From Ganoderma boninense (taxonomy: Eukaryota; Basidiomycota; Agaricomycetes; Polyporales; Polyporaceae): DNA of 64,000 nucleotides. Both the position numbers and the translations under genes were made by a program. The DNA is taken from NCBI GenBank assembly GCA_002900995.3, contig CM035306.1, forward strand, positions 4,268,008 through 4,332,007, given 5' to 3'. Position 1 is the stretch's first letter. Each line of letters opens with the position of its first letter. The notes beneath the pieces are model-generated. The model was not told where the DNA came from, searched no databases, and saw only the letters and a list, made by a program, of their open reading frames with translations. Shown one piece after another: positions 10,757 through 24,014 of the stretch.

Positions 10757-13700
10757 GTGCGCTACGCTGCGCAGGTCGTTTGTGACGTTGCGATGGTGTC
10801 AGATGCTCGTGCGCGCGTGGGGGTTGCAGCGGAGAGTTTATAGTGTGCTCGCGTTTGCCTTTGCCTCTGTCTCTGCACACGCGTCGTGCGTGTTGTATAT
10901 CTGCCGGGACAATGTTTGTTGGTTCTGGGTGTTGTATGCTACGCTACTTGTCGCCCTGCTATTTTCTGTGTATCATCATTCCAGGCTCCGTTGCTCTCGC
11001 GTTTGCAACACCTTCACGCGTAGGGCGAAGCTTCGCACTTCTCCCGATGGGCCATGACTATGCACCGTCTCCCTTGGTACCGGTAAGTGGTAAGTGGTAT
11101 TTATTTTCCCCGGCGCAGGAACGGGAAGGGATACGTGCACGGTGGACGCATATGCATGGCGTCGAGCTCGACTCGAGCAGTCGCGTGCGGCCTTCGCCCA
11201 ATATAAATCTCGTGAATGCACGACAGTCACAGTCTGTCTCTCACTCAAAGTTATTCCCCCCTCCATGCGCATGTATTTGTATGCAGGTCAGTCTAAACTG
11301 TTCACTACGGCAGACCCCCCCCCCTCCCCCCACAAAAAAAGTCGGCGAAGTCGCAGACGCGCCACGGTCAGCATAGACAGCACAGGCCCCAGGCAAGCCC
11401 GCGGCCGAAATTCGAAAGCAGGCGGGGCGTCCCACTGCGGGCCCGCGCGGCCGCACACGTCGCATGGCAGCGCGGAGCGACCGACTTCCGCAGACCGAAT
11501 GGAGCCGACGACGAGTACAGTACTTGCGCTGGTCATGGATCAGCCTACTGTAAGTACGCACGGTATGTACGGGGACATCGCAACACCCAAGCGGCGTCCC
11601 GCGTCACACACACATCGTCACAGGATCAGGATCAGCATTCACACAGCGCACTTACTTAGGCCGTCGTGAACCGTGAGTTCGTGCGAAGGGTCGGCGTCGG
11701 TTGGCGGTAGGGGCTCGACCGCCCGAGTCCCGAGTCCGCGGCGGACTTCGAGCTTTGGCTTCGACTCGGCCGCTCCGAGCTGTGCCAGTGTCCGGGGCGC
11801 GTAAGTACTTGAGTACTAAGTACGGTGGCAGACGCGGACTCGGGCCCGGCGAAACGCAAGGCTTGGATAGGCATGCAGGGATGCATATGATGGTTCGGCG
11901 TGTACTCCACGGGCAGTGGCATGCGGTGCTACGAGCGGGCGACGTCGATATTCGACGCTCGGTACAGTGCGCAGCGGGATAAGTTACATGAAGTGCGCAC
12001 AGCACTGAGCGCTGAGCAGCGAGCACGGCGATCCTGATTCCTGAGAGCTGATTCCTGACTTGACTTTTGACAAGGGCAGAGCAGGGCTGAGCAGGGGCTC
12101 GTCCGGATCCGAGGAGCGCCTGCCACTGCTGCTGTACATGTACGTGTTCGGCCGAACGAGCTTGCAGGCTGAGGAATGGTTCAAGCTTCGTGGGCTGCGG
12201 TCTTTGGGAAGAGGGGAGTGGCGATGGTCCATGGGACACGAGAAATATTCGCGACTCACCGTGTGGGCATGTGGGTTATGCGCACCCGCCGTGTGTTTAC
12301 GGATACCGCTGGCACGGACTCGGACTCGGGTGATGTTGGGCAGCGGGGAAATGGGGGCGACCGGCCGCCGGCCAGCCATAGTCGATGTCTGCGAACGCCG
12401 CTGCGTGCGGATGGGAACGGCTCCGAGGAGCTCGCTGCTCGAGCTGTGGGTGAATGTTGGATGGAGGATACGGATGCGGATGCGGAGAAATGCCCCTGAG
12501 CCCTGATCAGTATACGTACTTATTGGGAGGCAGACATGTTGCCGCAACCCCGGTAGAACGTTCATGTCGTCGATCATGAATCTCGTCCGGCGGGACAGGC
12601 ACCAGCGCTGTGCTCGCAGCTCCGGGAGAGTGCACGCAGAGGGTAGCGTCTTGAAGTATGGTGGAAGCTGGAACTCTCCGGGGCCCGGGCGACCGCAATG
12701 CCCTGAGAGTCGACAGATCTCGGTGCTCGTGCTCGAAAGGCTAACAGATGCCCCAGATGCATCAAGCTTAAGATTGCAATCAATTGCGGTGAAGGGACGC
12801 ACCGTCCGAGCATCGACGAAAACGTCGTTTGATGATATGTGGCGCCCGCACGGAAGGGTGTCCCGTAGAGGCGTGCCGGGTGTTTGAGTTGATGCCAAAT
12901 GGATCATGGATGGATGGATTTCGATGAATGGTCGCGGACCACAAGCGCAACGTTAACATCGCCGGCGACTCCCTGTCTCTCCCTGTCCAACGTCCAACGT
13001 CCGCAACTTTTCCCCCCGGCCGTCGACGGTCGTCCCGTCATCGACATCGTCGCATCGATCATCCCCATCCATGCCTGGCGCCACTGCCGGTGGGAGATGC
13101 CGGTGCGATCGCGCGACGTGCAGCCTGAGGCCCGCGGGTGGACCGGCATACTTCCGCATGTGGCGCGGGGCGTGCGTCCCAACCAAAATTTGTCGTGCGG
13201 CGCGGGCTGACGGGACGTGTCAGTCACAGTGCCAGTGCCAGTGCCAGCAGTGTCGAGGAAGCTCGAGCTCGGCGCACGCCGCGCCCTTGTTCCCCCTGCA
13301 CTGCGCCGCACGCGCCGGCAAGCAACGCATATGTCGGTGAGTACAAGGCGCGGGGCCTGGATCCCGGACCAGCAGCGCGGCGGCCGTTCCTGATCATCGT
13401 CCTGTCGACAGTCGGGGTGAAGGCCACGGTGAGGGTGAGGGTGGGAGTCAAATGCAACGAAGCCGCCGGGTGCGTGCGCGACGGCGCGCAGGCCCTCGCG
13501 AATCGGACTTACATTTCCTGTTTCCTGTTTCCAGCCGACGCCTGTGCGGAGAGCGACGGTCAGTCGACCCCCGACGCGCCACTCGCCGCACGCAACGACC
13601 GACCTGGTGACCGCTGACCAGCGACCAGGACGTTTCGAGCGGACAAAAGAGCTCTCGTACGCGTCGGCTCGCGCGTCCTCGATCGCTGTCGAAGCCACGC

Positions 13701-16700
13701 TCGTAGCCGGGGATTTCAAGGAGCAATTGCCGAGGGGACAAAGTGCACTTTACCTGAAGGCTGAGATATCCTTCGGTGACAGGCGATCTCCACGTACCGT
13801 GGCCAGGGGCCTGCGTCGACACCCGAGACTTGGACTTACACGTTTTGGGCGGACAATTCGGGCGAGACAAAGGGCGCGCGTAGCGACTTGCGACGCGTCG
13901 CCTTGGCGTGCCAATCACAACCGATCTGTTCAGTGGCACTGTACAGCGCACATGTCCTCCTGCCTTGCAGTTTGGCTCTCCCATGAACTGCAGCCGTAAT
14001 AACGATCTTCCCTTCTGCAGCTGCGCATGAGGACAAGACAGACGCACGATCCACGGTGAAAAATGCAAAACGCGAGCGAGAGCTTACCGAGCTGCAGCCT
14101 GCCAGTGCCAGCATATTCCGAATCCCGATATTCGCAGCTGGCCATGGCCTGGCCCAGGATCATCGACGCGGATGCATGGTAAGTACCGTGACTCGTGAGT
14201 GACACTGGCACGCACGATACCCGCATTGACGTTCCATGGCGTTGGATGACACCTGGAGATTACAGCGCCTTGCATAATTCCGTGAACACGCCGATTTTTC
14301 GCACAGGCGTCTATCTCCCCATAACGGGAAGGTGCCAGTCACAGGTACAACTCCCGTGACGCGGCATGACGCGGCCGAGTCACAACCCGTCCGGGCCGCC
14401 CAGAGCCATCCGCTCGATTCCTGTCGCGCACTCTCAAATCTTGCGTTTCTTGGGCCTCCACCTCTGACAAAGATGGAAATTCAACCGTCGCCTTGTGTTT
14501 TCTCGGTTTCCCCAACAGAATTAGTACTTGGGTCCAAGGTAGCGGGCAAGCCCATTCGGTGCCGGTGTATTCAGCCTTCTGATCCAGCAACAAAGAGGGA
14601 CCTCTCATAAGAAGACTACCCCTGAATGCGACAGGCCACAGTGAATTTTTGATGACGTACTATGGAGCTGAAATGGACCAGAATGCGGACGAAGGACTCG
14701 TTTGCGAGGTCAAGCTGGTCAGGCGTTGAGTAGAGCTGTGACCGTGACGAGTTTAAGCGCCAAAAGAAAAAATTTGGCGTGTTCACGGAATTATGCAAGG
14801 CGCTGTAAGCTTGCAGTCAAAAAATCTGATCTCCAACGTTTCATCCATGCCAGGCGAATGTGAAATGGCCGCAATTTATTGGCCATGGCAGCCAGCCCTG
14901 TTAATCGTCCGCGGATATCGTGTCGACGGCCAGCGCCGTCTCGTCAGCGCTCAGCGCTTGGCAGCCCTTCGCACCACACGCAGTCCGAGTCTGAGTCTCA
15001 TCACCTCATATCACTCACCCCATCTCTTCCATCCGCTGGACGACCATGCGCGAATGAATACTTACGCGAGGCCCAGCTTCCGATGCTCGTCGGGGCTCCG
15101 GGCGGGCAATCATCTGGATAATGGCGAACAACTTCAAGGAGGCCTCGCATCACTCCGCACTTTTCTTGGGCTCCCACGCCCCCGCGTTCGTTCATATTGA
15201 CTCGGCGTCCGCATCGGGCAGGTGGAGTGACTCCGAGTCTGCCTTCCCGTTCCGGCCTCAGGCACCCCCTGCATTACATAAGGAACAACCTTAGCGCTAA
15301 CTCAGTGCGGGGCTAGGCCGATCTCGATAACGATTTTACTTGCAAGCTCTCGGCGCGCTACCCGTGTACAGAGTAAGTTTACTAAGAACTTAACTCTGCC
15401 CTGTGCTTACCACCTGAGGCAGGAGAACCCACTCGAGGACGAACTTCTTAGTGAGGCCGAGGGTCCGACTCCGAGTCCGAGCCTCCCTTCCGCTCTGAGT
15501 CACCCGGCGCGAGCTGCGATGGCGTCGGCCGATCGCCCCAGCACTGGCACTGGCACTGGAAGACTCGGACGGGTGGGGAGGCCCGGGTCGGACGCGCACC
15601 GCCGTCACGATTCGGATTCAGATTCGGATTCGGCAGCGCCTGTGGGTTGGAGTGGGTCCGCCTTCTATCCAGAGACAGACACGCTCGACATCTCGGAGGC
15701 GCGTGGAGTGTGGCCAGTGCATCATGGCGAAGCTACCAAGTTCGCTCGAGCGCCGAGGTGCGCCAGGCGCGCCGGCATGATGTCAACGGGGGGAGGACGG
15801 GGACCGCTGAAAGTAAGTAGTCCTCAGCCCCAACGAGGCCGGGGCGTCACTAGGGAAAGCGCCGCGGGGACGGGCGGCGACTCCGGAGTCCGCGCTTCCT
15901 GTGGCGGATGCGCGAGGAGGTGAGTATGCTGGATGCGGTTTATCGGGAAGTCGGGAAGGACGCTGGGCGCTCGCGCGAAGCCCTTCCCTGCGTCGCGATC
16001 TGCTCACCATGCTCATACTTGTGATATCGCAGACTCGGAGAGAGAAGTGGGCTGCGGCGCGGGCGCTGCAGAAGCTCGATGTCGAAGGGCCCGCGACTGC
16101 GCCACCGCAGGACGCGGGATGTCGATGTCTGCAGTTTCTGTTTCTAATGCCTTATGTAAGGCAAGGGCCAGGGATATGAATTGCTGGTTCTTACTTACAC
16201 ATATTTTGACGATGTGTAACCATGGTGCGGCGTCGCTTACCAACCCGACGTCTCGTTTGAACACGTTCAGGTTGCGGCTGTGCATGTGCAGTGTGCACTG
16301 CTGGAAACTGCTAGAACAAGAAAGCGCAAGCGAGCTGCGAATGCGCATCTGACTCGGCCTCGCGTCCTCACTCCGAATACGAATCCGAATACGAACGCAT
16401 CCCGGTCGGACGACGGAAAGATGAAAAGATCACGATGGCGGGTGACTCGGAGCCCGCCCCGGCGCCGCTCGGGTGGCATGGAAGGAGCTCGAGCTCGACG
16501 CTCGTGCGCATCTGTGGGTCTGTGGCCTTGTGGCCAGCCGCCATCTGTAGAACTCTAACTTGCCACAGCTGAGGGCACGAGACGCGCCGTGACGTCGAAT
16601 TCCGAAATCGCAAACAGTCGGACCAAACGGGCCCATGGCCACGACCGCCAGTGTCACTGTCAGTGACGCTGTAGTGGAGCGGGGCCCTGGAGGAGTCGCC

Positions 16701-19293
16701 GAGTCGGCGCCGCTCTCGTCTCGTATGCGTTCATTCATTCAGAACTGGAACTTGAGTTATTTTCGGCGAGCGAGCGGCGCGGGTCGCGCGTCAGTTACCA
16801 GTTACCAGTATTACCAGGCGAACCGGCGCGCGCGGCGAATCGGAACGCAGGCGATGGTCGAGGGGGAGGATGGACCGCGCTCGAGGCCCCACTCGCTGCG
16901 CGTCCGTCCGGTCTACAGAGCTTGAGCTTGTGGTACAGCTCCGGGGGGTCGTGCGAGCAAAGATTCAAGAAGTCTGTTAATATCAATACATAATGTTAAT
17001 GGGGGCGAGGCGATTTGAGTCGTGATTCTCGTACTTACATACATACATGTGCTGCTTCTCCCGACGGGTGGTCCGAGTCCGAAGCCTTCCGCAGCCCGCC
17101 GGATGCGCCTGCGTCTGTGTCTGCGCAGGCCCAGATCTAGAGCCTGCGCCGCCGCGCGTTGGGGTGCTTAATATTGATTCTCGAGCAGGTCGTCGCAGAC
17201 GCAGACGCAGACGGCACGTTGCGATGGCGAACGCTTCGAACTCTCCGCCGTATCCTCGTGACGCCGCGTCCACACACCCGGCGTAAGTTACATGCACCCC
17301 AGTGACAGTGCGAACTTCTCTAGCACCTTCTGTCGCAGCAGCCACGTCGCGGCTCACGCGCACCGACGTCGACGGACTGCGGCAGAACGACCACGTCGTC
17401 GCCACGAAACAGAGTCACAGTCACACCGAGCAACGTTGCAAATATTGGTGCTGGGCCAATTGCGCGGCAGCCTGTGCGTGCGCTTGGCGCAGTAAGTAAG
17501 CTTTGGGCAGAGATCTGCGACCGCACCCGAGGCCGAGGCGCCGCGAGTGCCGAGCGTCCCATCGCCAAGGGCCAAGGCACGTACGCGTCCGGATGATGGG
17601 AGTCCCGGAAAAGGCAAGCCGCCACCCGCCAAGCTGCGATCGAGACGCGTATGCCAGACACGCGCGCCTCCTGGCTGAAGCCGGAGCCCCTCCTGCCGCG
17701 GACGCGTCGTCACGGAGTCGCGGACACGCATCACGCTCGCGCCGGAGTCCGGACGACGCGGTGGGTCTCAGCCTCCCGCTGCGACACGCGCCAGGCTGGC
17801 GGCGGATAGCGCGATGCTCAAATGCTGCTAGCTAGTGCTGGTGATTGAGGGGGGGGCCGGGGTGGGGGGGCCCGAGGCGCCAGCGCCCCGGGTGAGCAAC
17901 GTCCAACGTCCCACCCGCGTCGGTCGGACAGACTCTGCAGCATCGCGCGACGCGTGCAGGGCTGCGAATTTGAGCGGGCGGGCGGCTGTGCAGCCTGCCC
18001 TCGAGACGTACGTGCGGAATATTCGGGGATACCGATGCCGAGGCTGAGCTGTTGGGAGGCAGCGAAGGCAGGGGGACGCGTCATTTGTGTGCATTTATCG
18101 CATTAATCTCAGGCGGACGGGAACGCCGGACGCTAGCACTGTCGCAGGGCCTGCAATAAAACAGCGAGTTTTGCGCGCCGCGAGTGCGGGGATATTTACT
18201 CTTGCAGTACAGTACTTACCAAGTTACCAGGGGGTGCTGGGAAGCAGCAGGACGGCGCAGCGCAGCGCATTAATGCGTTATCGACGGCCGATCTATTAGA
18301 AGCCAGATAAATGTGCGCGAACGCCATGTACGCAGGGCACGGGCACGGGCGACGGCGCACGCCTGCCAGGCTTGGTCGGGCGCGATGCCTATCTGCATGA
18401 ATGTATTCCGAATGCGGGGATGGGGGACGAGGGATCCGGAGGGGCGAGGAACGGAAGGAAGCCTGCGTGACGATCTGTGCGAGTCCGGGAGAGATCACAG
18501 GACGCATTCGGAAATGCGTATTCGGGATGGGCGATGGCCGCCAGATCGTGCGTGCGATGCGACGGGGGTTGGGACAGGTCTCGGAAGCTGCGTTGGGGCC
18601 GGAGACGAGCAGGGCGGCGTCAGGCCATTGGTGGACGATGCTATTCTCGATCTCGAACCGCAGCGCTAACTTGCTTGGCCGGGCGGGGAGGTCAGGAGAA
18701 GATGGGGGCGCCTCGACCGCATGACGGTCTCAGAATGACGGAGGAAACAGCTTCCGGCGTGGGCTGAGAGGAATACTTTCTGGGACTCTACAGGCCCCGG
18801 GCCTGGATACAGGCTGGGTGGATGGAGGGTGGCGGCGGCGGGTATTGTTCTTAGCTCAGCTCACGCTGAACGTATCCATTGCGAATCTGCACGCCAGGGG
18901 TGCTTAGAAGGGATGCGGAAGGATGGCCGAGCGGGGGATTGATGAGCGGGGGGAAATGCGAGAATCGGACGTGCGGGAGGCAGGGAGCAGGGCGTGGGAA
19001 CGAGCGAGGGGGCGAATGAGATCTGGGGGGATCTGGGAGTAGACGCGCGACGTGTCCGCTTACGGATGGCATCGGAGTGCTTACGGGTCGGACGGAGCGG
19101 TGAGTCAACCCGGTTGGGCGGCCAGCAAGCCGACGCGCCTGCGCAACTCACCGCCCTGCCAGAGCCGGCGCCTGGCGCTGCGCTGTCCATTGTCCTCGGG
19201 CATTTCATTCCAACTAGATCTCAGATCTCCTCTCCTCCCACCGCCGTCGTGCTCCCTCCTCCTCCTCCCGCAGTTTTATAAGTACACGCCCCC
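10757..19293. other. 8.5-kb gene-free core with interspersed short motifs
   Basis: No open frame here has convincing codon structure, conserved blocks or splice pairs; the many medium-length frames are a product of high GC. Recurrent words include GTAAGTAC/GTACTTAC, tandem GCCAGT units (13227-13250, 15540-15560) and TCGGAT/GAATCC units (15610-15635, 16370-16400). One miniature inverted-repeat element (14263-14805) lies inside. The stretch may be old degenerate repeats. Confidence 0.5.
14263..14805. mobile_element. Miniature inverted-repeat element, copy 1 (TA target)
   Basis: The element begins CAGCGCCTTGCATAATTCCG and ends with the near-exact reverse complement (14768-14805), giving terminal inverted repeats of about 35 bp. 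It is bounded by TA on both sides (14261-14262 and 14806-14807), the target duplication typical of Tc1/mariner-type elements. It is 543 bp long and no transposase is visible, so it is non-autonomous. A related 383-bp element with the same termini lies at 54302-54684. Confidence 0.85.
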
Positions 19294-19377
19294 ATGCCTC
19301 CTCCTCCCCATCCCGCCGCCCCTCTCGGCCTCCGCAGCCCAGCTCCCCTCCTCCTCGCATCCATAGTAACAACAGCC

Positions 19378-20461
19378 ATGCCCGCTTCGCCACTACACCC
19401 TGCAAGCCTCGTCGACCCCTCCCTCCACTCCCCGGCTCTCATGGAGCTCATTGACATCGAGATGGGTCGCAGTCTCATTGGTGAGCGCACATTGGCATAC
19501 ACAGTCCCAATCAGGTGAGCTAATCTATTCAACGCCTTCCAGAACACCTCGTCGACACGGTCATCGAGACCGTCGACTACGCATTGGGCCGCCCCTCATC
19601 CTCCTCTCGCGGCCGCTCAATGGCTCGCCATTCGGAACACTCCAAGTTCCTCAAGTTTGTCACAGACGTCATCCAGAAGGCAGAGGTCAAGGTCCCTGCC
19701 ATCCTTGTCACCCTCGTCTACATCGACAGGGCCAAGCCTCACATCCAGATCGCGCTCGAGCAGTGGGCCAACGAGCGTGTCTTCCTCGGTGCTCTCATTC
19801 TTGCCAACAAGGTACATACATCCTCTCCTCCCTACGTCATTGTCGCATCCGTGCTGACCTCCAATCGCAGTACCTCAACGACTCCACTCTCAAGAACGTC
19901 CATTGGGCGCTCTGCACGGGGGTCTTTGGCAAGCGCGACATCGGCCGCATCGAGCGTGAGTTCCTCGACGTTCTCGACTTCGAGCTCTCCGTCTCCGAGG
20001 CCGATCTCCTCGCCCACCACGACGCGCTTCTCGCGCGCTCCGCACCCCACGACGCGCACACCCGCGTTCCTCATCAGCGCCACGCGCGCCGCGCGAGCTC
20101 CCCCCTCAACTCGCGCTGGTCCTCGGACTCGAGCGACATGGACGTCGACTCGGAGTCTTCGTTCGAGTCTCTGTCTCTCCCCCGCACACCCGAGCCCGTC
20201 GCCACGCACACGGTCTCCATGCCGTACCCCGCTAAGGCCGCAGCCTCCGACTTCTCTGTGCACCCACATGCTCATGCTCGCGTACACGAATCCGCATCGC
20301 ATCACCAGCACGACCCTCACCACCACAAGTCGGCCCTGTCGACCATCCTCCGCTCCTTCCCCCTCCCGCACTTCCACTCGCAGCCGCACCTCCCGACACG
20401 CGCCGCACCTACCTACCACCATCCGCTCGTGCCCACGATGTCGCTGCCGGTGCACACATGA
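19378..20461 (+). CDS. PHO80/PCL-family cyclin
   Basis: The model has three exons, 19378-19480, 19543-19811 and 19871-20461 (963 nt, 320 residues), with canonical introns of 62 and 59 bp. Residues of about 55-150 form a cyclin N-terminal box: FLKFVTDVIQKAEVKVPAIL, then LVYIDRAKP, then RVFLGALILANKYLNDSTLK and IGRIEREFLDVLDFELSV. The ALILANKYLND block and the spacing to FLDVLDFEL fit the yeast Pcl/Pho80 type, which partners the kinase Pho85 and links cell cycle and nutrient signalling. The C-terminal half is Ser/His/Pro-rich and low in order, common in fungal members. A start at 19294 is also in frame (28 residues longer); 19378 is preferred for its CAACAGCC context. This is one of only two conserved genes in the core between the inverted arms. 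Confidence 0.9.
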
Positions 20462-21264
20462 GCACACCCCTTTGCCTTCGCAGTACAAAACTTTGTGTTC
20501 CGCTCCTCTCCCTTCGCCTCGCCATCTCCCAGCGCGACTGGCATGGACCCTCTCGCCTACCATAACTTATCCTTCATTCTTCGCCTCGCCCTGTACGACG
20601 CCGACCCGATTATCGATATGGCCGCCGCACCCGGCAATAATTCCGCCTGTCCGCCCCTAGGCCTGCCACACACACACTCGCTCTTCGCCTGCTCTGTTTT
20701 CTCTCTCCCTCTCGCCCTCAGGCTCTACTGTCTCTCTCGCTACCCCCAAGATATTTTTTACCCACGCGCCAGCAGCCGCCCCCCGGTGCTCGCTTCGCAT
20801 GAATCGCCGCACTGCCGAACGGCTGCCTCGCGCTCCTCCTGCCCCTGCTCCTCCATCGCTCATCGCATATCGCATACTTATCTGAATCATCGCTCTCCAT
20901 TCCCCGTCCCCATTGTCCGGACGCCGGCCTTCCATCGAACGTGCGCTCATCCGCATATCCCAATATCACGCTGCATATAGAGAACCCCGTTGTACGAGTA
21001 CAGTAGCACCCAGCACCAGCACCAGCACCCCTTGCATCATGCATCATCATTGTCATCCAATCGAAACGACGAAACCCGTTAAACATTGGATATCCGATAT
21101 CACACGCGTGTGCCACTGACAAGCCTAGACTCCCGAGTCCTCGTCCCAAGGTAAGTGCTTAGCGCATCTCACTCTAGACCTGGGCCACCACGCAGGCGGG
21201 CTATCTGTCTATCGAATATCTATCAACTGCTCCGCGTCTACGGTCCAAGTTCGCTGCTGGGAAA
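20462..21264. other. Downstream region of the cyclin gene, no further gene
   Basis: The sequence after the cyclin stop is pyrimidine-rich and then low in pattern. It is compatible with a 3' untranslated region and intergenic DNA. A short CAGCAC repeat lies near 21006-21030. No coding region is supported. Confidence 0.4.
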
Positions 21265-21299
21265 CCTCTGGGGGGCCGAGGTTCTCGGCCCCCCAGAGG
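21265..21299. repeat. Perfect 16-bp hairpin
   Basis: CCTCTGGGGGGCCGAG (21265-21280) is followed by a 3-nt loop (GTT) and its exact reverse complement (21284-21299). The stem is very GC-rich and would be stable as DNA or RNA. There is no following T-tract and no adjacent gene, so a terminator role is not supported. Confidence 0.85.
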
Positions 21300-24014
21300 T
21301 CCCCCAGCCAATCAGCAATCGCCTATCGCCTGAGGGTCAGTCTCCTATGGGTCTCGACCCGGCCATTCTCCCTTCTCCCTTGGCGACTCGCAGTATGTAT
21401 GTAAGTACTGACCGCACCGGCAAGCTCAAGCGACAGTGCGCCTGCGATACTCATCACTCGAGAGCCCGGGCCCTCTGCGGCCCAGGCGCTCGCGCTCCGA
21501 GGAGGTCTCGGCCCCCACTGGCAGTGGCACAGAGTGAGTACTTACACTAATCGGCCGCAGGCAGGCCACGTCCGAGGCGAGCGCAGTGACTTGAGACTGC
21601 CGCATTCGCATTATTTCGGTGTCCAATTCAGTCCAAGTTGACGGCTTCGCAGCGGCCGGCTTGGCGACACGTACGTATTCGCAGCCCGAACCCGAGTGCG
21701 AGGAATTCGTAGACATTACTCATGCTGCGGCTTGCGGAGCACGCCCGAGCTGTCTACAGTACTTACTAGTGCTAAGGGCTAAGTATACCTCGGCGGGGCC
21801 GGGGGATGGGGTAGTCTCCGTTGCTGACCATATCCCGATATAGATGACAGTCGATCTATATCAATATGGTCTGCTCCCATACGCGGGTAGGTCGTGGAGC
21901 CAAGGGTGGGACCAATATTGGTCCTAAGCGCCCCACGATTGGTCCTGATTGGTGCGCGCGGCGAGGGGAGGCGCTTAATTTGGTCGACCAATCTCGCGGC
22001 ACGTGAGCCCCGAGGTTCCTCGCGCGAGGGCTGGATTCTCCATAAACCCAGCTTGTAGCCTCGCGAGTCGTTAAATGGCAGCCAGAATACATTAATAAAA
22101 TGTTCACATGCATGCCTGTACACGACCCTAAAAGTCCAGGGGGAATCAGTGCCAGAAAGTATCTACAGGTGCACTGCGCAAGAGCCAGAAAACAGAAGCC
22201 ACAGTGTAACGCAGAAATCCGACGTAAACTGCTTAAAAAATAGCCTATCATAAACGCGTCCTACTCTCCTTTGACGCAGGCCCAAGTACGAGGTCAGCGG
22301 AACAAAACTCGCGAGGAGAACACCATCGTAAAATGGCATTAAGCGCCCGCTGACATCCTAACGGCGGTTGGACTGACAGACAAAGACGCAGCGGCGCGCG
22401 CGCCGCCGCGAAAATTTCAAAAAGTAAGGTAAAATATGAAGAATTGAACGCACCAGAAGTGGCTCTGAAACGAAGGAGCTCGAGGGAGGGGGAGGTGTTG
22501 GTCCCGGGCAGAAGGAGCAGCGCGCCTTCGGCGCGCGCGCACCCTGGGCATCTTTCGGGCGCTTTTAGGCCGCTGCGCGGCCCGAGCCCACCCTTGGCAT
22601 GACCAACTTGCCCCATACGCGTCGAAAACCCGACCTTTGGCACGTAGAGACCGCCTTCGGCGCTAAGTTGGTTACTGGACCAATCAGAATGCAGGAACGT
22701 CAAGGTGATGACATTAATCGATGTCATTGTGATTACATATATCACGTCGGCATCATGGGTCCCACTGCATCCAGGGGTCGCAATCTGCCCTTCAATCCCT
22801 TCTGAGAGGCAAAAGCACTCGGAAAACCATGACACAGCACGCTGTCACTGAGAGGAAGAGGAAGAGAAACATGCCAGTAGTCTCTACACGTGTGTTCAAG
22901 TGGTCTCTTCATCGAAGCAAGCAGCTACTATGTAGTAGAACCCGGAGTCTCCTCCTTCCTTGGCTGGAGAGGTAGATGAAGTCGTTCGGATGGGCACACA
23001 AGGATATTTGGAGGCATAAGAAGATGTCAAATGGTTACCAGACAGGAGGGTACGCGCGCAAGGTCGAGCAAGACCCTGGACGAGACGAAGGCGCTTGAAT
23101 GAGAGCGGACGCGCTGTTTGGTCATGTTGACGTGTTGACAACAACACGTGATGCTCGAATTTCAACGTCGCGAGGGTGGGGTAATCGTTCCGGGTGGATC
23201 AAGACTAGGATGGGGGCCTCGTGAGTCGTGACGCGTGATCGCCCACTGCCAGTACCAGTGCCAGTGCCGGTGCTCGCGATTTGCGATTCGGATTTGCGAT
23301 GGGCATGGCGTGTCCGAGCCGTCGCGCTTTTTGCGTCACGGTACTGTGCAGCGTGAGGCTGCCGATATTTCCGAATCCGAATTCGAGTCGTCGTGAGCCG
23401 TGACTGCGGCGCGCCCCGCATGTGGGGCGAGCTCCGAGTTCGAGAATATCGCCACTGGCCCCCCAGGTCACAATGTAATGTAGCGAGCTCCGGGTCTGGT
23501 GAGTGCTGACTCTATTCATAGTTCATACTGTACAGAAAAAAGCCAGTTGACGACATAAGTATCCTAGCTTGAGGCAGACATATCCGGCCGCGGGGGCCGG
23601 CGCGGAGCGCGCGGTCACGCAGTGGTGCCGGGTTGTATAGCATGGACGAGGACCACGTACATACGCATCGTCATAGCAGTCATTCCGTCATACCGTCATG
23701 CGATCCAGGTGAGTGCGCATGCGCATGCACCTCCGAGCCCTCCCGACCCGAGCCTCGAGCCGCGAATACGCTCGAATCACTCAGGCTCTTGTTCCACGCG
23801 CGCTATGACCGTATGACACGTCCACTGTGAGTCCGTGACCCGCTGATTTCTCATGAAAATCTCGCTGCAGCCGCCGCGATGACGCGCTCCCGCGCGCGCA
23901 GCCCGGCCGGCCACAGAAGGACGCGATGACGCTGCCCGAGTGACGACGATCCTCGTGCTGCACTCGAGCGCTTGAGAACCTCGGTCCGGCGCCTCCTCCA
24001 GGACAGGCTATGAC
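21300..24014. other. Gene-free stretch before the right arm, possibly degraded transposon
   Basis: No gene is supported. 21840-22850 differs in texture from its surroundings: it contains GC-rich mini-hairpins (such as GGCGCGCGCGCC near 22393 and CCTTCGGCG near 22525), repeated ATTGGTCC words and AT-rich spacers. One long frame on the minus strand (22248-22835) lacks any recognisable domain. It may be a non-autonomous element, but no terminal repeats or target duplication were found. 22850-24014 holds nothing I can name. Confidence 0.3.

Noticed and set aside
10757..19293. Several 90-200 codon frames in the core (for example 12904-13719 minus and 17503-17835 plus)
   Set aside because: They overlap each other on both strands, lack conserved blocks, and have Arg/Ser/Pro-rich random-like composition.
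22248..22835. 195-codon open frame on the minus strand
   Set aside because: It spans GC-rich hairpins, with no recognisable domain and irregular composition. It is more likely part of a non-coding element.
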